DNA of 64,000 nucleotides, from NCBI RefSeq assembly GCF_028368935.1, contig NZ_JAQNDK010000006.1, positions 339,001 to 403,000 of the forward strand. Reading direction: 5' to 3'. Of the stretch, positions 23,965 through 32,488 are shown piece after piece (position 1 is the first letter of the stretch; each line of letters starts with the position of its first letter). This DNA comes from Sorangium aterium. GTDB taxonomy: Bacteria; Myxococcota_A; Polyangia; Polyangiales; Polyangiaceae. A program made the translations under genes and the position numbers. Under the pieces are notes generated by a model. It made no database searches, was not told the origin of the DNA, and saw nothing but the letters and a program-made list of their open reading frames with translations.

Positions 23965-24789
23965 ATGAGCTCTTCTTCGTCCGCTTCGCCAGCCCTGCGC
24001 CTCCTCGCGCCCGATGAGCCGCCCGCGTTCGAGGTGGTGAACCCCGAGGGCCGCTCCAGCGCGGTCCTGCTCTGCGACCACGCGTCCAACGCGGTTCCGA
24101 GGAGCCTCCCCGAGCTGGGCAGGCAGCACGAGGCGCTCCGCGAGCACACCGGCTGGGACATCGGCGCGGCGCGCCTCTCGCGCCGCATGTCCGCGCTCCT
24201 CGACGCGCCGCTCGTGCTCTCCGGCTACTCGCGCCTCGTCATCGACTGCAACCGGCCGCTGGGCTCCCCGACGTCCATCCCCGAGATCAGCTGCGGCGTG
24301 CCCATCCCCGGCAACGCCATCGACGCCGCGGAGGCCAGCGCCCGCGCCGACGCGTGCTTCTGGCCCTACCACCATGCGATCACCGCGCTCCTCGACGCGC
24401 GGCGGGAACGCCGGAAGCGCACCGCGATCCTCAGCATCCACAGCTTCACGCCCGCGATGCCCGGCCAGGAGCGGCCGTGGCACGCGGCCGTCCTCTACGG
24501 GCGCGACCGCAGGCTCGCCGCGCCGTTCCTCGAGGCGCTGCGGCGCGAGCCTGGGCTCTGCGTCGGCGACAACGAGCCCTACCGCGTGACCGAGGGCGGT
24601 GACTACGGGATCCCCACGCACGGCGAGGCCCGCGGCCTGCCCTGCGTGCTCCTCGAGATCCGCCAGGATGGCCTGATCAGCGATGAGGGCGTGGAGGTCT
24701 GGGCGCAGCGCCTCGCGGCGATCTACCGGGCCATCGAGGCAAGTGGCGATCTGAACGCTCTCCCCCCGGACGCCGCCGCCGGCGGGTGA
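23965..24789 (+). CDS. N-formylglutamate amidohydrolase family protein
   Basis: Protein of 274 residues of the N-formylglutamate amidohydrolase (FGase/HutG-like) family, which hydrolyses N-formyl-glutamate or related N-acyl amino acids. Motifs: the early VLLCDHASNAVPRSL (CDHASN), HTGWDIGA, SRLVIDCNRP, then SIHSFTP (IHSFTP with metal-binding His) and VLLEIRQDGL near the C-terminus. The family uses a metal site. No his-utilisation genes are near, so a scavenging or detoxification role is as likely as histidine degradation. I chose ATG 23965, which leaves 81 bases from the ECF sigma gene. Confidence 0.85.
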   Translation: MSSSSSASPALRLLAPDEPPAFEVVNPEGRSSAVLLCDHASNAVPRSLPELGRQHEALREHTGWDIGAARLSRRMSALLDAPLVLSGYSRLVIDCNRPLGSPTSIPEISCGVPIPGNAIDAAEASARADACFWPYHHAITALLDARRERRKRTAILSIHSFTPAMPGQERPWHAAVLYGRDRRLAAPFLEALRREPGLCVGDNEPYRVTEGGDYGIPTHGEARGLPCVLLEIRQDGLISDEGVEVWAQRLAAIYRAIEASGDLNALPPDAAAGG

Positions 24790-24863
24790 CGTAGGCGGGG
24801 CTCGGCGCCCGACGGCGAGGGGATCGCGTCCCTCGCCGTGGCGGGGAAAGTACGGCCTGGCGT

Positions 24864-24887
24864 CATTGACAAAAAAAACTGTCAATG
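24864..24887. promoter_or_regulatory. Operator palindrome upstream of ArsR-type regulator
   Basis: CATTGACA (24864-24871) and TGTCAATG (24880-24887) are perfect 8-bp arms around an A-rich 8-base centre. The site lies 14 bases before the GTG start of the regulator gene, as expected for an autoregulated ArsR-family operon. TTGACA at 24866 may also serve as a -35-like element. Confidence 0.7.
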
Positions 24888-24901
24888 ATACCCACGGCGA
24901 T

Positions 24902-25516
24902 GTGCTCGACGTCGACGTCATCGAGGATCCGGCCGCGGCAGCGGCAGCGCTCGAGCCTGTCAGGAGCCGGCTGCTCTCGGAGCTCTCGGCGCCCGCCTCC
25001 GCCGCGACGCTGGCCACGCGCCTCGGGATCGCGCGCCAGAAGATCAACTACCACCTGCGCGCCCTCGAGGCGCACGGGCTCGTGCGCATGGCCGGGACGC
25101 GCAAGTGGGGTGGGCTGACAGAGCGCCTGCTGGTCGCGAGCGCGGCTTCCTACGTCGTGTCGCCCGGCGCGCTCGGGCCTGTCGCCGCAGACCCGGAGCG
25201 CGCCTCGGACCGCCTCTCCGCCACCTACCTCATCGCCCTGGGCGCGCGCGTCGTGCGCGAGGTCAGCGATCTCCTTCGGCGTTCGCGGGAGGCCGACAAG
25301 CGCCTCGCGTCGCTGTCGATCGACGCCGAGGTCCGCTTCCGTTCCCCGGCGGAGCGCGCCGCCTTCACCGGCGAGCTCACCCGCGCGGTGACGGCGCTCG
25401 TCGCGCGTTACCACGATGATTCGGCGCCAGGCGGGCGATCGCACCGCCTGGTGATCGTCGCTCACCCCACACCCACACCGAACGAAGCACCACGAAAGGA
25501 GTCATCATGCCCGTGA
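24902..25516 (+). CDS. ArsR-type winged-helix transcriptional regulator
   Basis: DNA-binding regulator of about 204 residues. The winged helix is at about residues 8-75: SAATLATRLGIARQKINYHL is the helix-turn-helix, followed by RALEAHGLVRMAG (wing). The rest is a helical effector or dimerisation part without metal-binding Cys pairs. I prefer GTG 24902 over the TTG at 24866, because the latter lies inside the operator palindrome. The 3' end overlaps the SRPBCC gene by ten bases, the classical ArsR-SRPBCC pairing in which the regulator controls its partner and itself. The start is uncertain by up to twelve codons. Confidence 0.82.
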   Translation: MLDVDVIEDPAAAAAALEPVRSRLLSELSAPASAATLATRLGIARQKINYHLRALEAHGLVRMAGTRKWGGLTERLLVASAASYVVSPGALGPVAADPERASDRLSATYLIALGARVVREVSDLLRRSREADKRLASLSIDAEVRFRSPAERAAFTGELTRAVTALVARYHDDSAPGGRSHRLVIVAHPTPTPNEAPRKESSCP

Positions 25517-26325
25517 GAAAAGACGCGTCCGGCCGTCGCAGCGTCGAGGCCGAAGTCGAGGTCCCCGGCAGCCCCGAAGAGGTGTGGAGCGCCATCGCGA
25601 CCGGGCCCGGGATCTCGTCGTGGTTCGTGCCGAGCGAGGTCGAGGAGCGCGAAGGCGGCACGACCGTCTCTCACTTCGGCCCGGGCACGAGCATGGATGC
25701 GGTCGCGACCATCACGGCCTGGGAGCCGCCTCGCCGGTTCTCCGCCGAGGCTCCGGAGGACATGGGACCAGGCGGCCCCAAGGTCGCCACGGAGTGGATC
25801 GTGGAGGCGCGGTCCGGCGGGACGTGCGTCGTGCGCGTGGTGCACAGCTGGTTCGCGAGCACCGACGACTGGGACAACCAGTTCGAGGGCCACATGCACG
25901 GCTGGGCGGCCTTCTTCCGCATCCTTCGGCTCTATCTGTCGCATTTCCGCGGCCAGCCCTGCGCGGCGTTCCAGCTGATGGGCGCCGGATCCGAGCCTCG
26001 ATCCGCGACATGGGACGCGCTGATCGGCCCGCTCGGGCTCGCCGGTGCCGCGGAGGGCCAGCGGGTGAGCTCCGCCGCCGGCGCGCCGCCGTTCGCCGGG
26101 GTGGTCGAGCGCGTCGGCCCGCGCGAGCACCCGGAGCTGCTCCTCCGGCTCGATGCGCCGGCGCCGGGCATCGCTCACCTGTTCGCCCTCCCCATGGCCG
26201 GGCAGATCTTGCTGCCGATCCGGCTGTACCTGTACGGCGACAGGGCGCCCGCCGCGGCGGCGCGCGACGAGCCCGCGTGGCAGGCGTGGATGGCCGAGCG
26301 CTTTCCAGTGCGCGCGCCCGGTTGA
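25507..26325 (+). CDS. SRPBCC (AHSA1-type) domain protein
   Basis: Protein of 272 residues. The N-terminal 155 residues are an AHSA1-type SRPBCC ligand-binding domain (VEVPGSPEEVWSAIATGPGI and ISSWFVPSEVE are typical). A second domain-like half (about 160-272; FAGVVERVGPREHPELLLRL) could be another diverged copy. SRPBCC proteins bind hydrophobic ligands, and with an ArsR partner they often act in detoxification or stress. The ATG lies inside the end of the regulator gene with a GAAAGGAG site before it, so the two genes are co-translated. No catalytic residues can be named. Confidence 0.85.
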   Translation: MPVRKDASGRRSVEAEVEVPGSPEEVWSAIATGPGISSWFVPSEVEEREGGTTVSHFGPGTSMDAVATITAWEPPRRFSAEAPEDMGPGGPKVATEWIVEARSGGTCVVRVVHSWFASTDDWDNQFEGHMHGWAAFFRILRLYLSHFRGQPCAAFQLMGAGSEPRSATWDALIGPLGLAGAAEGQRVSSAAGAPPFAGVVERVGPREHPELLLRLDAPAPGIAHLFALPMAGQILLPIRLYLYGDRAPAAAARDEPAWQAWMAERFPVRAPG

Positions 26326-26550
26326 TACCTCCGAGGCACCTTGTCTCATGTGTGGCGGGCTGACGCAGGCGAGCCTCCGCCTGGGGCGGCGGAGAGGGTC
26401 AATCCGAGACCGCACACGTCGCTGAGAACAGCACGATTCACATCGGTTTCCGGCGAAGGCTCGGGGCGGCACCGTTCGTGTATCGCCGGGCTCACCGCAG
26501 CGATCGGCCCTCGCGCCGGCGCTCGTTCAACGGAGTCGATGGAGGTACCG

Positions 26551-26955
26551 ATGAACCATGCAGTCAATCCGAGGTGGTGGGATGATCACAAGACGTCCGG
26601 CTGGGATCGCGTGAAGGAGGCGCTGCGCCGCGACTGGGAGCAGACCAAGGCGGACTTCACCGACACCAAGGGGCAGGAGCTCAACCAGGACGTCGGCGAT
26701 ACGGTGAAGCAGGCGCTCGGCAAGCAGCCGATCCCGCCGCGCTACGCGCCGAACACCGACTGGAACCAGGTCGAGCCGGGGCTGCGCTACGGCTGGGGCG
26801 CGGCGAGCCATTACAGCGACCACACCGACTGGGACGATCGGGTCGAGAGCAAGCTCAAGGAGGAGTGGAACGACCTCAAGAGCGGGCGCACCTGGGACGA
26901 GGCCAAGAGCGCCGTGCGGCGCGGGTGGGAGTCGGCGCGGCGCAAGGTCTCCTGA
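26551..26955 (+). CDS. Trp-rich amphipathic hypothetical protein
   Basis: Hydrophilic protein of 134 residues, no recognised family. It contains repeats of a pattern W-D/E-x-x-K-x-A-x-R-R-x-W-E: WDRVKEALRRDWEQTK near the start and WDEAKSAVRRGWESARRK at the end, with WDDRVESKLKEEWNDLK between. Eleven or so tryptophans in 134 residues is very unusual for such a polar protein. The helical, charged repeats resemble small stress or desiccation proteins (CsbD/LEA-like) only in general character. ATG 26551 is preferred (GGAGGT six bases upstream); ATG 26539 would overlap that site. It is monocistronic. Confidence 0.72.
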   Translation: MNHAVNPRWWDDHKTSGWDRVKEALRRDWEQTKADFTDTKGQELNQDVGDTVKQALGKQPIPPRYAPNTDWNQVEPGLRYGWGAASHYSDHTDWDDRVESKLKEEWNDLKSGRTWDEAKSAVRRGWESARRKVS

Positions 26956-27039
26956 GCCGCGCCCGGGCGCCGGCCCCGGCCGCGAGACGCGGGCGACCAG
27001 GCCGGCGACGGCGCGCCGGACGCCGCTGCGCCCCTGCGC

Positions 27040-28599
27040 TCAGCCGCCGATGAGGTGCCGCGCGTAGCCGTGCACGTAGACCGTGATGAGCGCGGCGGCG
27101 GCTACGTCGAGCAGGAAGCCTGTCCGGATCATCACCGGGAGCCGCACGTACCCGCTGCCGAACACGATGGCGTTGGGCGGCGTGCCCGCCGGCAGCATGA
27201 AGTCGCAGGACGCGGCGATCGTGGCCGCGAACAGCACGCCGAGGTCCTGCGGGAGCACGTTGAGCGCCACGTTCACCGTGGCGGTGTTGGAGGCCAGCGC
27301 CGACAGGGCGATCGTGCCGGCGCTGGCGAGCCCGAGCTGCGCGAGCAGCGGCGCCTCGGCGACGACCGCGAGCTTCGCGGCCATCCACGCCGAGAGCCCG
27401 CCGCCCTCGATGCCGGCCGCCATCGCGAAGCTGCCGCCGAGCAAGGCGAGCGTGCCCCAGGGCATCCGGCGCAGGGAGGCGAGGGAGAGGGCGCGCAGGG
27501 CGAGCAGGCCGAGCGCCGCCAGCACGGCCACGGTCGCCTCGTAGTGCTTGCCCTGCACCTTGAATCCGGCCGCGGCGCTCGAGCCGAGCGCGGCGCCGAG
27601 GCCCCTGAGCGCGGCCTGGAGAGGGGGCGCGAGCGCGGCGCGCAGCGGATCGCCGAGGATCCAGAGCGCGCTGGACGCCGCGAAGATGGCGGCGACGGTC
27701 TTCTCGCCGCGGCTCATCGGGCCCATGGCCGCGAGCTCGCGGTCGAGCGCGTCGCGCGCGTGGCCGGGGCCGAGCCCGTCCCGCTTGCCCACGCGCCACA
27801 GGGCGAGCCAGAGCAGCGGGACGAAGAGGACCACGAACGGCAGGGCGATCGCCATGTACCGAAGAAAACCGAGATCGTGGCCCAGCTTGTCGGCGAGGAA
27901 GCCGCAGAAGATGGAGTTCGTGCCGGTGCCGATCTTCGTGCCGATCCCGCCGACGTTGGAGGCGTAGGCCACCGCCAGCATGATCGCCGTCCCGTAGTGC
28001 GTGAGCCTGCGCCCCCCGGCGGCCGACTCCAGCTGCGCGAGCAGGGCGAGCCCGATCGGGACCATCATCACGGCGGTCGCGGTGTTGGAGATCCAGAGCG
28101 AGATGGCGCTCGTCGCGACCAGCATGCCGAGCAGGAGCCGCTTCGGGTCCGTGCCGACCGCCCGCATGATGTGGAGCGCCACCCGGCGGTGAAGGCTCCA
28201 CTGCTCCATGGCGGCGCCGATCGCCATGCCGCCGAGGAAGAGGAAGATGTACGCGTCGACGAACGGGGCGGCGGCGCGGGCCGCGTCGCCCGCGAGCCCG
28301 CGGCCGAAGACGCCGAGCAGCGGGAAGAGCACGAGCGGCAAGCAGGCGGTGAGCGCGACGGGCAGCACCTCGAAGAGCCACCACAGCGCCATCCACGCAG
28401 CGACCGCGGCCGCGTACGCAGGGCGGTGGCCAAAGCCGGGGACGGCGTGGAGCCCGCTCGGGACGAGCGCGATCGCGAGGGCGGCGGCTGGACCGGAAGC
28501 GACGCCGAGGCAGCGCAGCATGCTGAGCCGCGCAGGCGGCGGTCGGCCTCGGTGAGGGGCGCCCGGCGGCGCGGCGGCGGGATCGGGGGGGCACTGCAT
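27040..28599 (-). CDS. DASS family (SLC13-type) anion symporter
   Basis: Inner-membrane Na+-coupled transporter of 519 residues with 11-13 membrane segments. The two signature SNT motifs are present: LWISNTATAVMMVPIGLA in the first half and ALASNTATVNVALNVLP in the second. PAGTPPNAIVFGSG follows, which in this family forms part of the sodium and carboxylate site. Substrates are usually di- or tricarboxylates, or sulfate. The N-terminal 30 residues are Pro/Arg-rich and cytoplasmic. ATG 28599 (MQCPPDP) was chosen; an upstream ATG at 28617 is possible. The gene is divergent from arfB. The substrate cannot be told from sequence. Confidence 0.92.
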   Translation of the reverse strand: MQCPPDPAAAPPGAPHRGRPPPARLSMLRCLGVASGPAAALAIALVPSGLHAVPGFGHRPAYAAAVAAWMALWWLFEVLPVALTACLPLVLFPLLGVFGRGLAGDAARAAAPFVDAYIFLFLGGMAIGAAMEQWSLHRRVALHIMRAVGTDPKRLLLGMLVATSAISLWISNTATAVMMVPIGLALLAQLESAAGGRRLTHYGTAIMLAVAYASNVGGIGTKIGTGTNSIFCGFLADKLGHDLGFLRYMAIALPFVVLFVPLLWLALWRVGKRDGLGPGHARDALDRELAAMGPMSRGEKTVAAIFAASSALWILGDPLRAALAPPLQAALRGLGAALGSSAAAGFKVQGKHYEATVAVLAALGLLALRALSLASLRRMPWGTLALLGGSFAMAAGIEGGGLSAWMAAKLAVVAEAPLLAQLGLASAGTIALSALASNTATVNVALNVLPQDLGVLFAATIAASCDFMLPAGTPPNAIVFGSGYVRLPVMIRTGFLLDVAAAALITVYVHGYARHLIGG

Positions 28600-28727
28600 G
28601 GCGACTCTATCGCACACGCGCCTCCTCCCCGGCAGAGCGCGCGCAGCGCGGCGGGCGCGGCGGGCGCGTGCTAGGCGTCAGGCGCTCCGCAGGGCGCTCG
28701 CGCCGCCCGCAGGGCAGGAGAGCCGCC

Positions 28728-29159
28728 GTGTCCGATCCCCTCGTCGTCAACGATGCGCTGACCGCTCCGGCCGCGCTCCTCAGCTGGAGCGCCGTGCGCG
28801 CGTCGGGGCCCGGCGGTCAGAACGTCAACAAGGTCGCCTCCAAGGTGGAGCTGCGCTTCGACTTCGGCGCGTGGCCGGAGCTCGCCGATGACGCCAAGGC
28901 GAGGCTGCGCGAGCTGGCGCGCGGCCGGCTCGACGCCGAGGGGCGGCTGTTCATCGTGAGCCAGCTGACCCGCGACCAGCTGCGCAACCTGGACGACGCG
29001 CGCGAGAAGCTGCGCGCGCTGATCCTGCGCGCGCTCGAGGTGCCGGTGCGGCGAAGGCCGACGCGGCCGACGCGTGCGTCGAAGGCGCGGCGGCTCGACG
29101 AGAAGCGGCGCACGGGCGAGAAGAAGCACGTGCGCCGTGGCGGGGGCGATCACGAGTGA
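28728..29159 (+). CDS. arfB: Alternative ribosome-rescue factor ArfB (peptidyl-tRNA hydrolase)
   Basis: Protein of 143 residues with an RF-1 type catalytic domain: ASGPGGQNVNKVASKVELRF includes the GGQ motif (29-31) that hydrolyses peptidyl-tRNA. It ends in a basic tail (RRPTRPTRASKARRLDEKRR...) that in ArfB/YaeJ enters the empty mRNA channel of stalled ribosomes. It lacks the codon-recognition domain of RF1/RF2, as expected. The start is GTG 28728 with AGGAG eight bases upstream. Frames upstream are Arg-rich and not conserved. It is monocistronic and divergent from the transporter. Confidence 0.93.
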   Translation: MSDPLVVNDALTAPAALLSWSAVRASGPGGQNVNKVASKVELRFDFGAWPELADDAKARLRELARGRLDAEGRLFIVSQLTRDQLRNLDDAREKLRALILRALEVPVRRRPTRPTRASKARRLDEKRRTGEKKHVRRGGGDHE

Positions 29160-29211
29160 CGGGGCGCGCGGGGGAGGGCGCCCGGCGCGCCCTCGCCGCG
29201 GCGGCCCTCGC

Positions 29212-30165
29212 TCAGCGCTTGCGCCGGGAGCCGGCGACGACCTCGGCGGCGGTCGTCGCGGTCGCCGCGCGGGTGAGCCATCGCCGCAGCTTGCTCAGAT
29301 CGTCGCAGCCGGCGATCGCGCGGGCCATCTCGGCCGGCGTGGCGATCCCGCGCGACTTCAGCACCGTGAGGATGGCCTCCTGCGCCATCCTGATCTCGCC
29401 GCGGGCTTCACCGCGCGCCTCGCCGCGGGCTTCACCGCGCGCCTCGCCGCGGGCTTCACCGCGCGCCTCGCCGCGGGCTTCACCGCGCGCCTCGCCGCGC
29501 GCCTCGCCCTCCGCGAGCGCTGCCTCGAGCGCGGGCACGCGCTTGTCGAGTAGCGCGCGGGCCACGGCGTCGTCCGAGGACGCGGCCTCGAGGAGCGCCT
29601 GGATCGGCAGCGGGCGCACGAGGCAGGGATCCTCGATGACCGCATCCTTGGGCAGCGGGCGCCAGCCGTCGGTCTCGCGCGACCACTCCATCACCCGGCG
29701 CTGCTTCACCAGGATGCAGAACACCCGCCGCACGCCGCGAGCGATCAGCAGGCGCGCCTTGGTGGTCGGAACGGCGAGGGCCTGCTTGTCGCTGACCTCG
29801 AACGCCAGCTCCTCCAGCCGCCGGCGGCCCGCGCGATCGAGCTTCTGCGCGAAGATGCTGGCGTCGGCCGCATAATCGCTGCCGAGGTCGGTCCGGGTCA
29901 GCATGTCCACGGCGCCCCGGTAGCCCTCGGCGACATGGGCGCCGAGGACGTAGGTCAGATCGAAATGCTGCGTCGCGTGCGGCGGATCGGCCGGGGCGGC
30001 GTAGACCTCGCCGCCGTGGATGTACTCCACCCGCGTCTCGGGCGGCGCCAGCCGGTCGTCCACGTGCGGCACGTGCGGGCGCGCCCTGCCGGCCGGAGGC
30101 GCGTGGACCGTGCGACCGGAGGCGCCGGCACCGGGAGCGACGAGGACGTGATCGTGCCTGCGCAT
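29212..30165 (-). CDS. Uma2-like nuclease family protein with GEAR repeats
   Basis: Protein of 317 residues. The first 200 residues match the Uma2-like PD-(D/E)xK proteins common in Sorangium: SDYAADASIF gives the first acidic residue, ELAFEVSDK the E-x-S step, then the PTTKARLLIARGVRRVFCI helix and strand. A stretch of nine GEAR tetrapeptides plus GEIR follows (about residues 215-255), encoded by a DNA minisatellite. A helical C-terminal domain (AILTVLKSRGIATPAEMARA...) closes it. Function is unknown. I chose ATG 30165 (MRRHDHVLV); ATG 30177 is the alternative. It is convergent with arfB. Confidence 0.78.
   Translation of the reverse strand: MRRHDHVLVAPGAGASGRTVHAPPAGRARPHVPHVDDRLAPPETRVEYIHGGEVYAAPADPPHATQHFDLTYVLGAHVAEGYRGAVDMLTRTDLGSDYAADASIFAQKLDRAGRRRLEELAFEVSDKQALAVPTTKARLLIARGVRRVFCILVKQRRVMEWSRETDGWRPLPKDAVIEDPCLVRPLPIQALLEAASSDDAVARALLDKRVPALEAALAEGEARGEARGEARGEARGEARGEARGEARGEARGEARGEIRMAQEAILTVLKSRGIATPAEMARAIAGCDDLSKLRRWLTRAATATTAAEVVAGSRRKR
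29397..29515 (-). repeat. 12/24-bp minisatellite encoding GEAR repeats
   Basis: About ten 12-bp units occur, in part as alternating 24-bp pairs of the CTCGCCGCGGGCTTCACCGC type. They keep the coding frame and give (GEAR)n in the Uma2-like protein. Gain or loss of units would change protein length without frameshift. Confidence 0.9.
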
Positions 30166-30178
30166 GCGCTCCACCATA

Positions 30179-30248
30179 GCGCAGCCAGCGACCGGCGGGC
30201 ATCGCGGCGCCCATTGCGCAGCCAGCGACCGGCGGGCATCGCGGCGCC
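30179..30248. repeat. Perfect 33-bp direct repeat
   Basis: The 33-bp segment starting GCGCAGCCAGCGACCGGCGG at 30179 recurs at 30216 (period 37). It ends just before the start codon of the Uma2-like gene and overlaps the C-terminal side of the Nudix region's downstream gap, so it may include or duplicate promoter sequence. Confidence 0.85.
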
Positions 30249-30286
30249 GGCGTGCGCGCTTCCGCCGCGCGGCCCCGCGGCGAGGC

Positions 30287-30832
30287 TCAGGCGCTCGCCC
30301 TCAGACAGCCCAGCTCGTAAAGCCCCATCCACCCGACCTCAGGGTCGGTGCAGGCGCCCTCCCTGAGCTGCTCCACGAAGTCCTCGATCGGTTTCTCGAC
30401 CACGTCGATGAACTCCGTCTCATCCAGCGCTTGCGCCCCTTCGCGCACGCAATCCACAGCCAGGAACGCGTGTCGTTCGATGGTCGAGTAAGCGCACTCC
30501 AGCGGGCGGCCGAGCGGCACGAGCCGCCCGGCGACATACCCCGTCTCCTCGAGAAGCTCGCGCGCCGCCGCCTCCTCCGGGGCCTCGCCGGGCTCGACGC
30601 CGCCCCCTGGGAGCTCGTCGAGGATCCGATCGGGCCCCGGCCTGTACTGGCGCGCCAGGATCACCCTCTTCTCGCGGGAGATCGCGAGGACGCAGACGAC
30701 TCGCCCTTCTTTCTTGAGCGAGAACGTGCGGACCTGCCCGTCCGGGAGCTCGAACGTGACGTCCTCGATCCTCCGCCACGGCGAGTGCTGGACCACGCGC
30801 CGCTCCAATGCCTTCCACCGCACGACCGTCAT
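30287..30832 (-). CDS. NUDIX hydrolase, ADP-ribose pyrophosphatase-like
   Basis: Protein of 181 residues with an intact Nudix box GGGVEPGEAPEEAAARELLE followed by ETGY (G-x5-E-x7-REUxEExGU). The upstream strand RVILARQYRPGPDRILDELPGG and the proline-rich approach to the box are typical of ADP-ribose/ADP-sugar pyrophosphatases (NudF-like), which cleave ADP-ribose to AMP and ribose-5-phosphate. The start is ATG 30832 (MTVVRWKALE); the one at 30838 adds two residues. It is cytoplasmic and not in an operon: the next gene on the same strand lies 163 bases upstream. Confidence 0.88.
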   Translation of the reverse strand: MTVVRWKALERRVVQHSPWRRIEDVTFELPDGQVRTFSLKKEGRVVCVLAISREKRVILARQYRPGPDRILDELPGGGVEPGEAPEEAAARELLEETGYVAGRLVPLGRPLECAYSTIERHAFLAVDCVREGAQALDETEFIDVVEKPIEDFVEQLREGACTDPEVGWMGLYELGCLRASA

Positions 30833-31000
30833 GACCAACCCACCTCGCAGCCGCGACCGCTCCGGCGCCGCCGCTCGGAGGGGCGAGGAGCACGGACGGC
30901 CGCACGGCGAGCACGGCTACCAGGCGCGACAGCGGACATCAAGAGGGCGAGCGCGAGGGCCCCTGTCGCATGAGCCCGTCCGGGGCCCCGGCGCCCTCGC

Positions 31001-32488
31001 TCAGAGGGGGGCCGGCCGGGCGCTCATGGGAACGGCCTCGCTCGCGACGGTGAAGTGCCGCCGGATGAAGTCGTTTGCGAACATGCCGATCGGGTCCAGC
31101 TCCTTCCGGATGCCGGCGAAGTCGGCGTACCGAGGATATGCCTTCTCTGCGTACTCTCGATTCGTGAAATTGATCTTCCCCCAGTGCGGCCGGCCTTGAT
31201 GGCGCTCGATCATGAAGGCCTCGACCTCGGCGAAGATCGCCTTCCAATCTTCCGCCTCGGAAGGGAAGTGCGCGAAGGTCAGGAACACCGAGTCGCGACC
31301 GTAAGCGGGGCTCATCCACGCCGTCTCCTTGGTGACCGTCCGCGCCAGGATGTACCCGTTGATCTTGAACGTCCTCCGCTCCATGAGCTCGAACAGCGAG
31401 GCGATCGCCGGCCCCAGGCCCTCGATCGGGATCGCGATCTCGGACTCGATGTGGCCAGCGACGACCTTGAAGCGAGGATCGTGAGCGAAGAGCAGGAGAT
31501 CGTACGATTTTCCGACCTGGTAGGAGCTCGTGCTCACCGCGGCCAGCGCCGCCTTCAAAAAGCGCGGCTTCAGGTCGATCGGGACCAGCCGCGCGGCGTT
31601 CATCAAGACGCTCAACGTGAGCCTGTCGCCCACGGCGAGGACCGGGTTGCGCAGCCTGTCCCAGAGGGACGGCTCCGACAGCTCCTCCGCCTTCGCGGCG
31701 TAGATGTGCTGCCTGCCGTACGGGAAGAAGAACACCTTGTTCATCGCGTACGGGTCGGAGAGCGAGAGAAAGCGGGGGGCGTTCGCGATCGCCGCCTTCG
31801 TCTCGAAGACCTTCTGGTGCTTCAGCACGTTGAACGACTCGCGGACCGCGAGCGTCGCCTCGACCACGATCCCGAGGCAGCCAAGGTTGGTCCTGACCGC
31901 ATCGAGGTACTGTGCGTTGCGCGCGCTGGATATCTCGATGACCTTGCCAGACGACAGCAAGAGCTTCGCGGAGAGCACGGCGCTGGAGAACGAGCCGGTT
32001 CTTCCGGAGCCGTGCGTCGCGGTCGCGATGACGCCTCCGATGTGCTGCGCGTCGACCTCTCCCAGGTTGACGAGCGCGAGGCCGGCGGCGTCGAGGTGAT
32101 CGATGAGGTCCGCGACGCGCATCCCTGCCTGGACGGTGACGGTCTTGTTCTTCCGATCGAGCTCGATCAGCTTGTTGATGCGCGCGAGGCTGACCATCCA
32201 TTCGTCCGTGCACACGATGTCGGACCAGGAATGTCCCGCGCCGACGATCCGGATCTTCTTGGACCTGGCCCTCGCGCCGTCGACGATCGCCACGAGCTCG
32301 TCGATCGACCCGGGCTCATGGAAGCTCTCGGGTTTGCACCGATGGTTGGCTCCCCAGTTCCGCCAGGTTCCATCCGGACGAAGCGCATTGGACGTCGCGA
32401 AGAACCTCCTGATGCCCTGTGTGATCGCGCTCGGAAGCTTGATGTTTTCGAGACGTTTCTGGTGTCCTTCAACGAATCTCGGCTGCAT
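31001..32488 (-). CDS. FAD-linked oxidoreductase, aldonolactone oxidase type
   Basis: Flavoenzyme of 495 residues of the VAO superfamily with a C-terminal ALO domain, related to L-gulonolactone/D-arabinono-1,4-lactone oxidases. The FAD domain shows RIVGAGHSWSDI, whose His matches the position that carries covalent FAD in the group, and IGGVIATATHGSGR. The C-terminal HWGKINF contains the HWxK motif of the active site. It oxidises a sugar lactone or alditol with O2 or an acceptor; the exact substrate is open. I chose ATG 32488, which has GGAGGT six bases upstream; the in-frame GTG at 32518 is alternative. It is divergent from the TerB/Coq4-like gene. Confidence 0.88.
   Translation of the reverse strand: MQPRFVEGHQKRLENIKLPSAITQGIRRFFATSNALRPDGTWRNWGANHRCKPESFHEPGSIDELVAIVDGARARSKKIRIVGAGHSWSDIVCTDEWMVSLARINKLIELDRKNKTVTVQAGMRVADLIDHLDAAGLALVNLGEVDAQHIGGVIATATHGSGRTGSFSSAVLSAKLLLSSGKVIEISSARNAQYLDAVRTNLGCLGIVVEATLAVRESFNVLKHQKVFETKAAIANAPRFLSLSDPYAMNKVFFFPYGRQHIYAAKAEELSEPSLWDRLRNPVLAVGDRLTLSVLMNAARLVPIDLKPRFLKAALAAVSTSSYQVGKSYDLLLFAHDPRFKVVAGHIESEIAIPIEGLGPAIASLFELMERRTFKINGYILARTVTKETAWMSPAYGRDSVFLTFAHFPSEAEDWKAIFAEVEAFMIERHQGRPHWGKINFTNREYAEKAYPRYADFAGIRKELDPIGMFANDFIRRHFTVASEAVPMSARPAPL

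Noticed and set aside
24866-24901. TTG start of the ArsR-type regulator
   Set aside because: It falls inside the operator palindrome; GTG 24902 fits better.
27055-28674. 539-residue plus frame opposite the DASS transporter
   Set aside because: No membrane segments or motifs; the minus strand has both SNT motifs.
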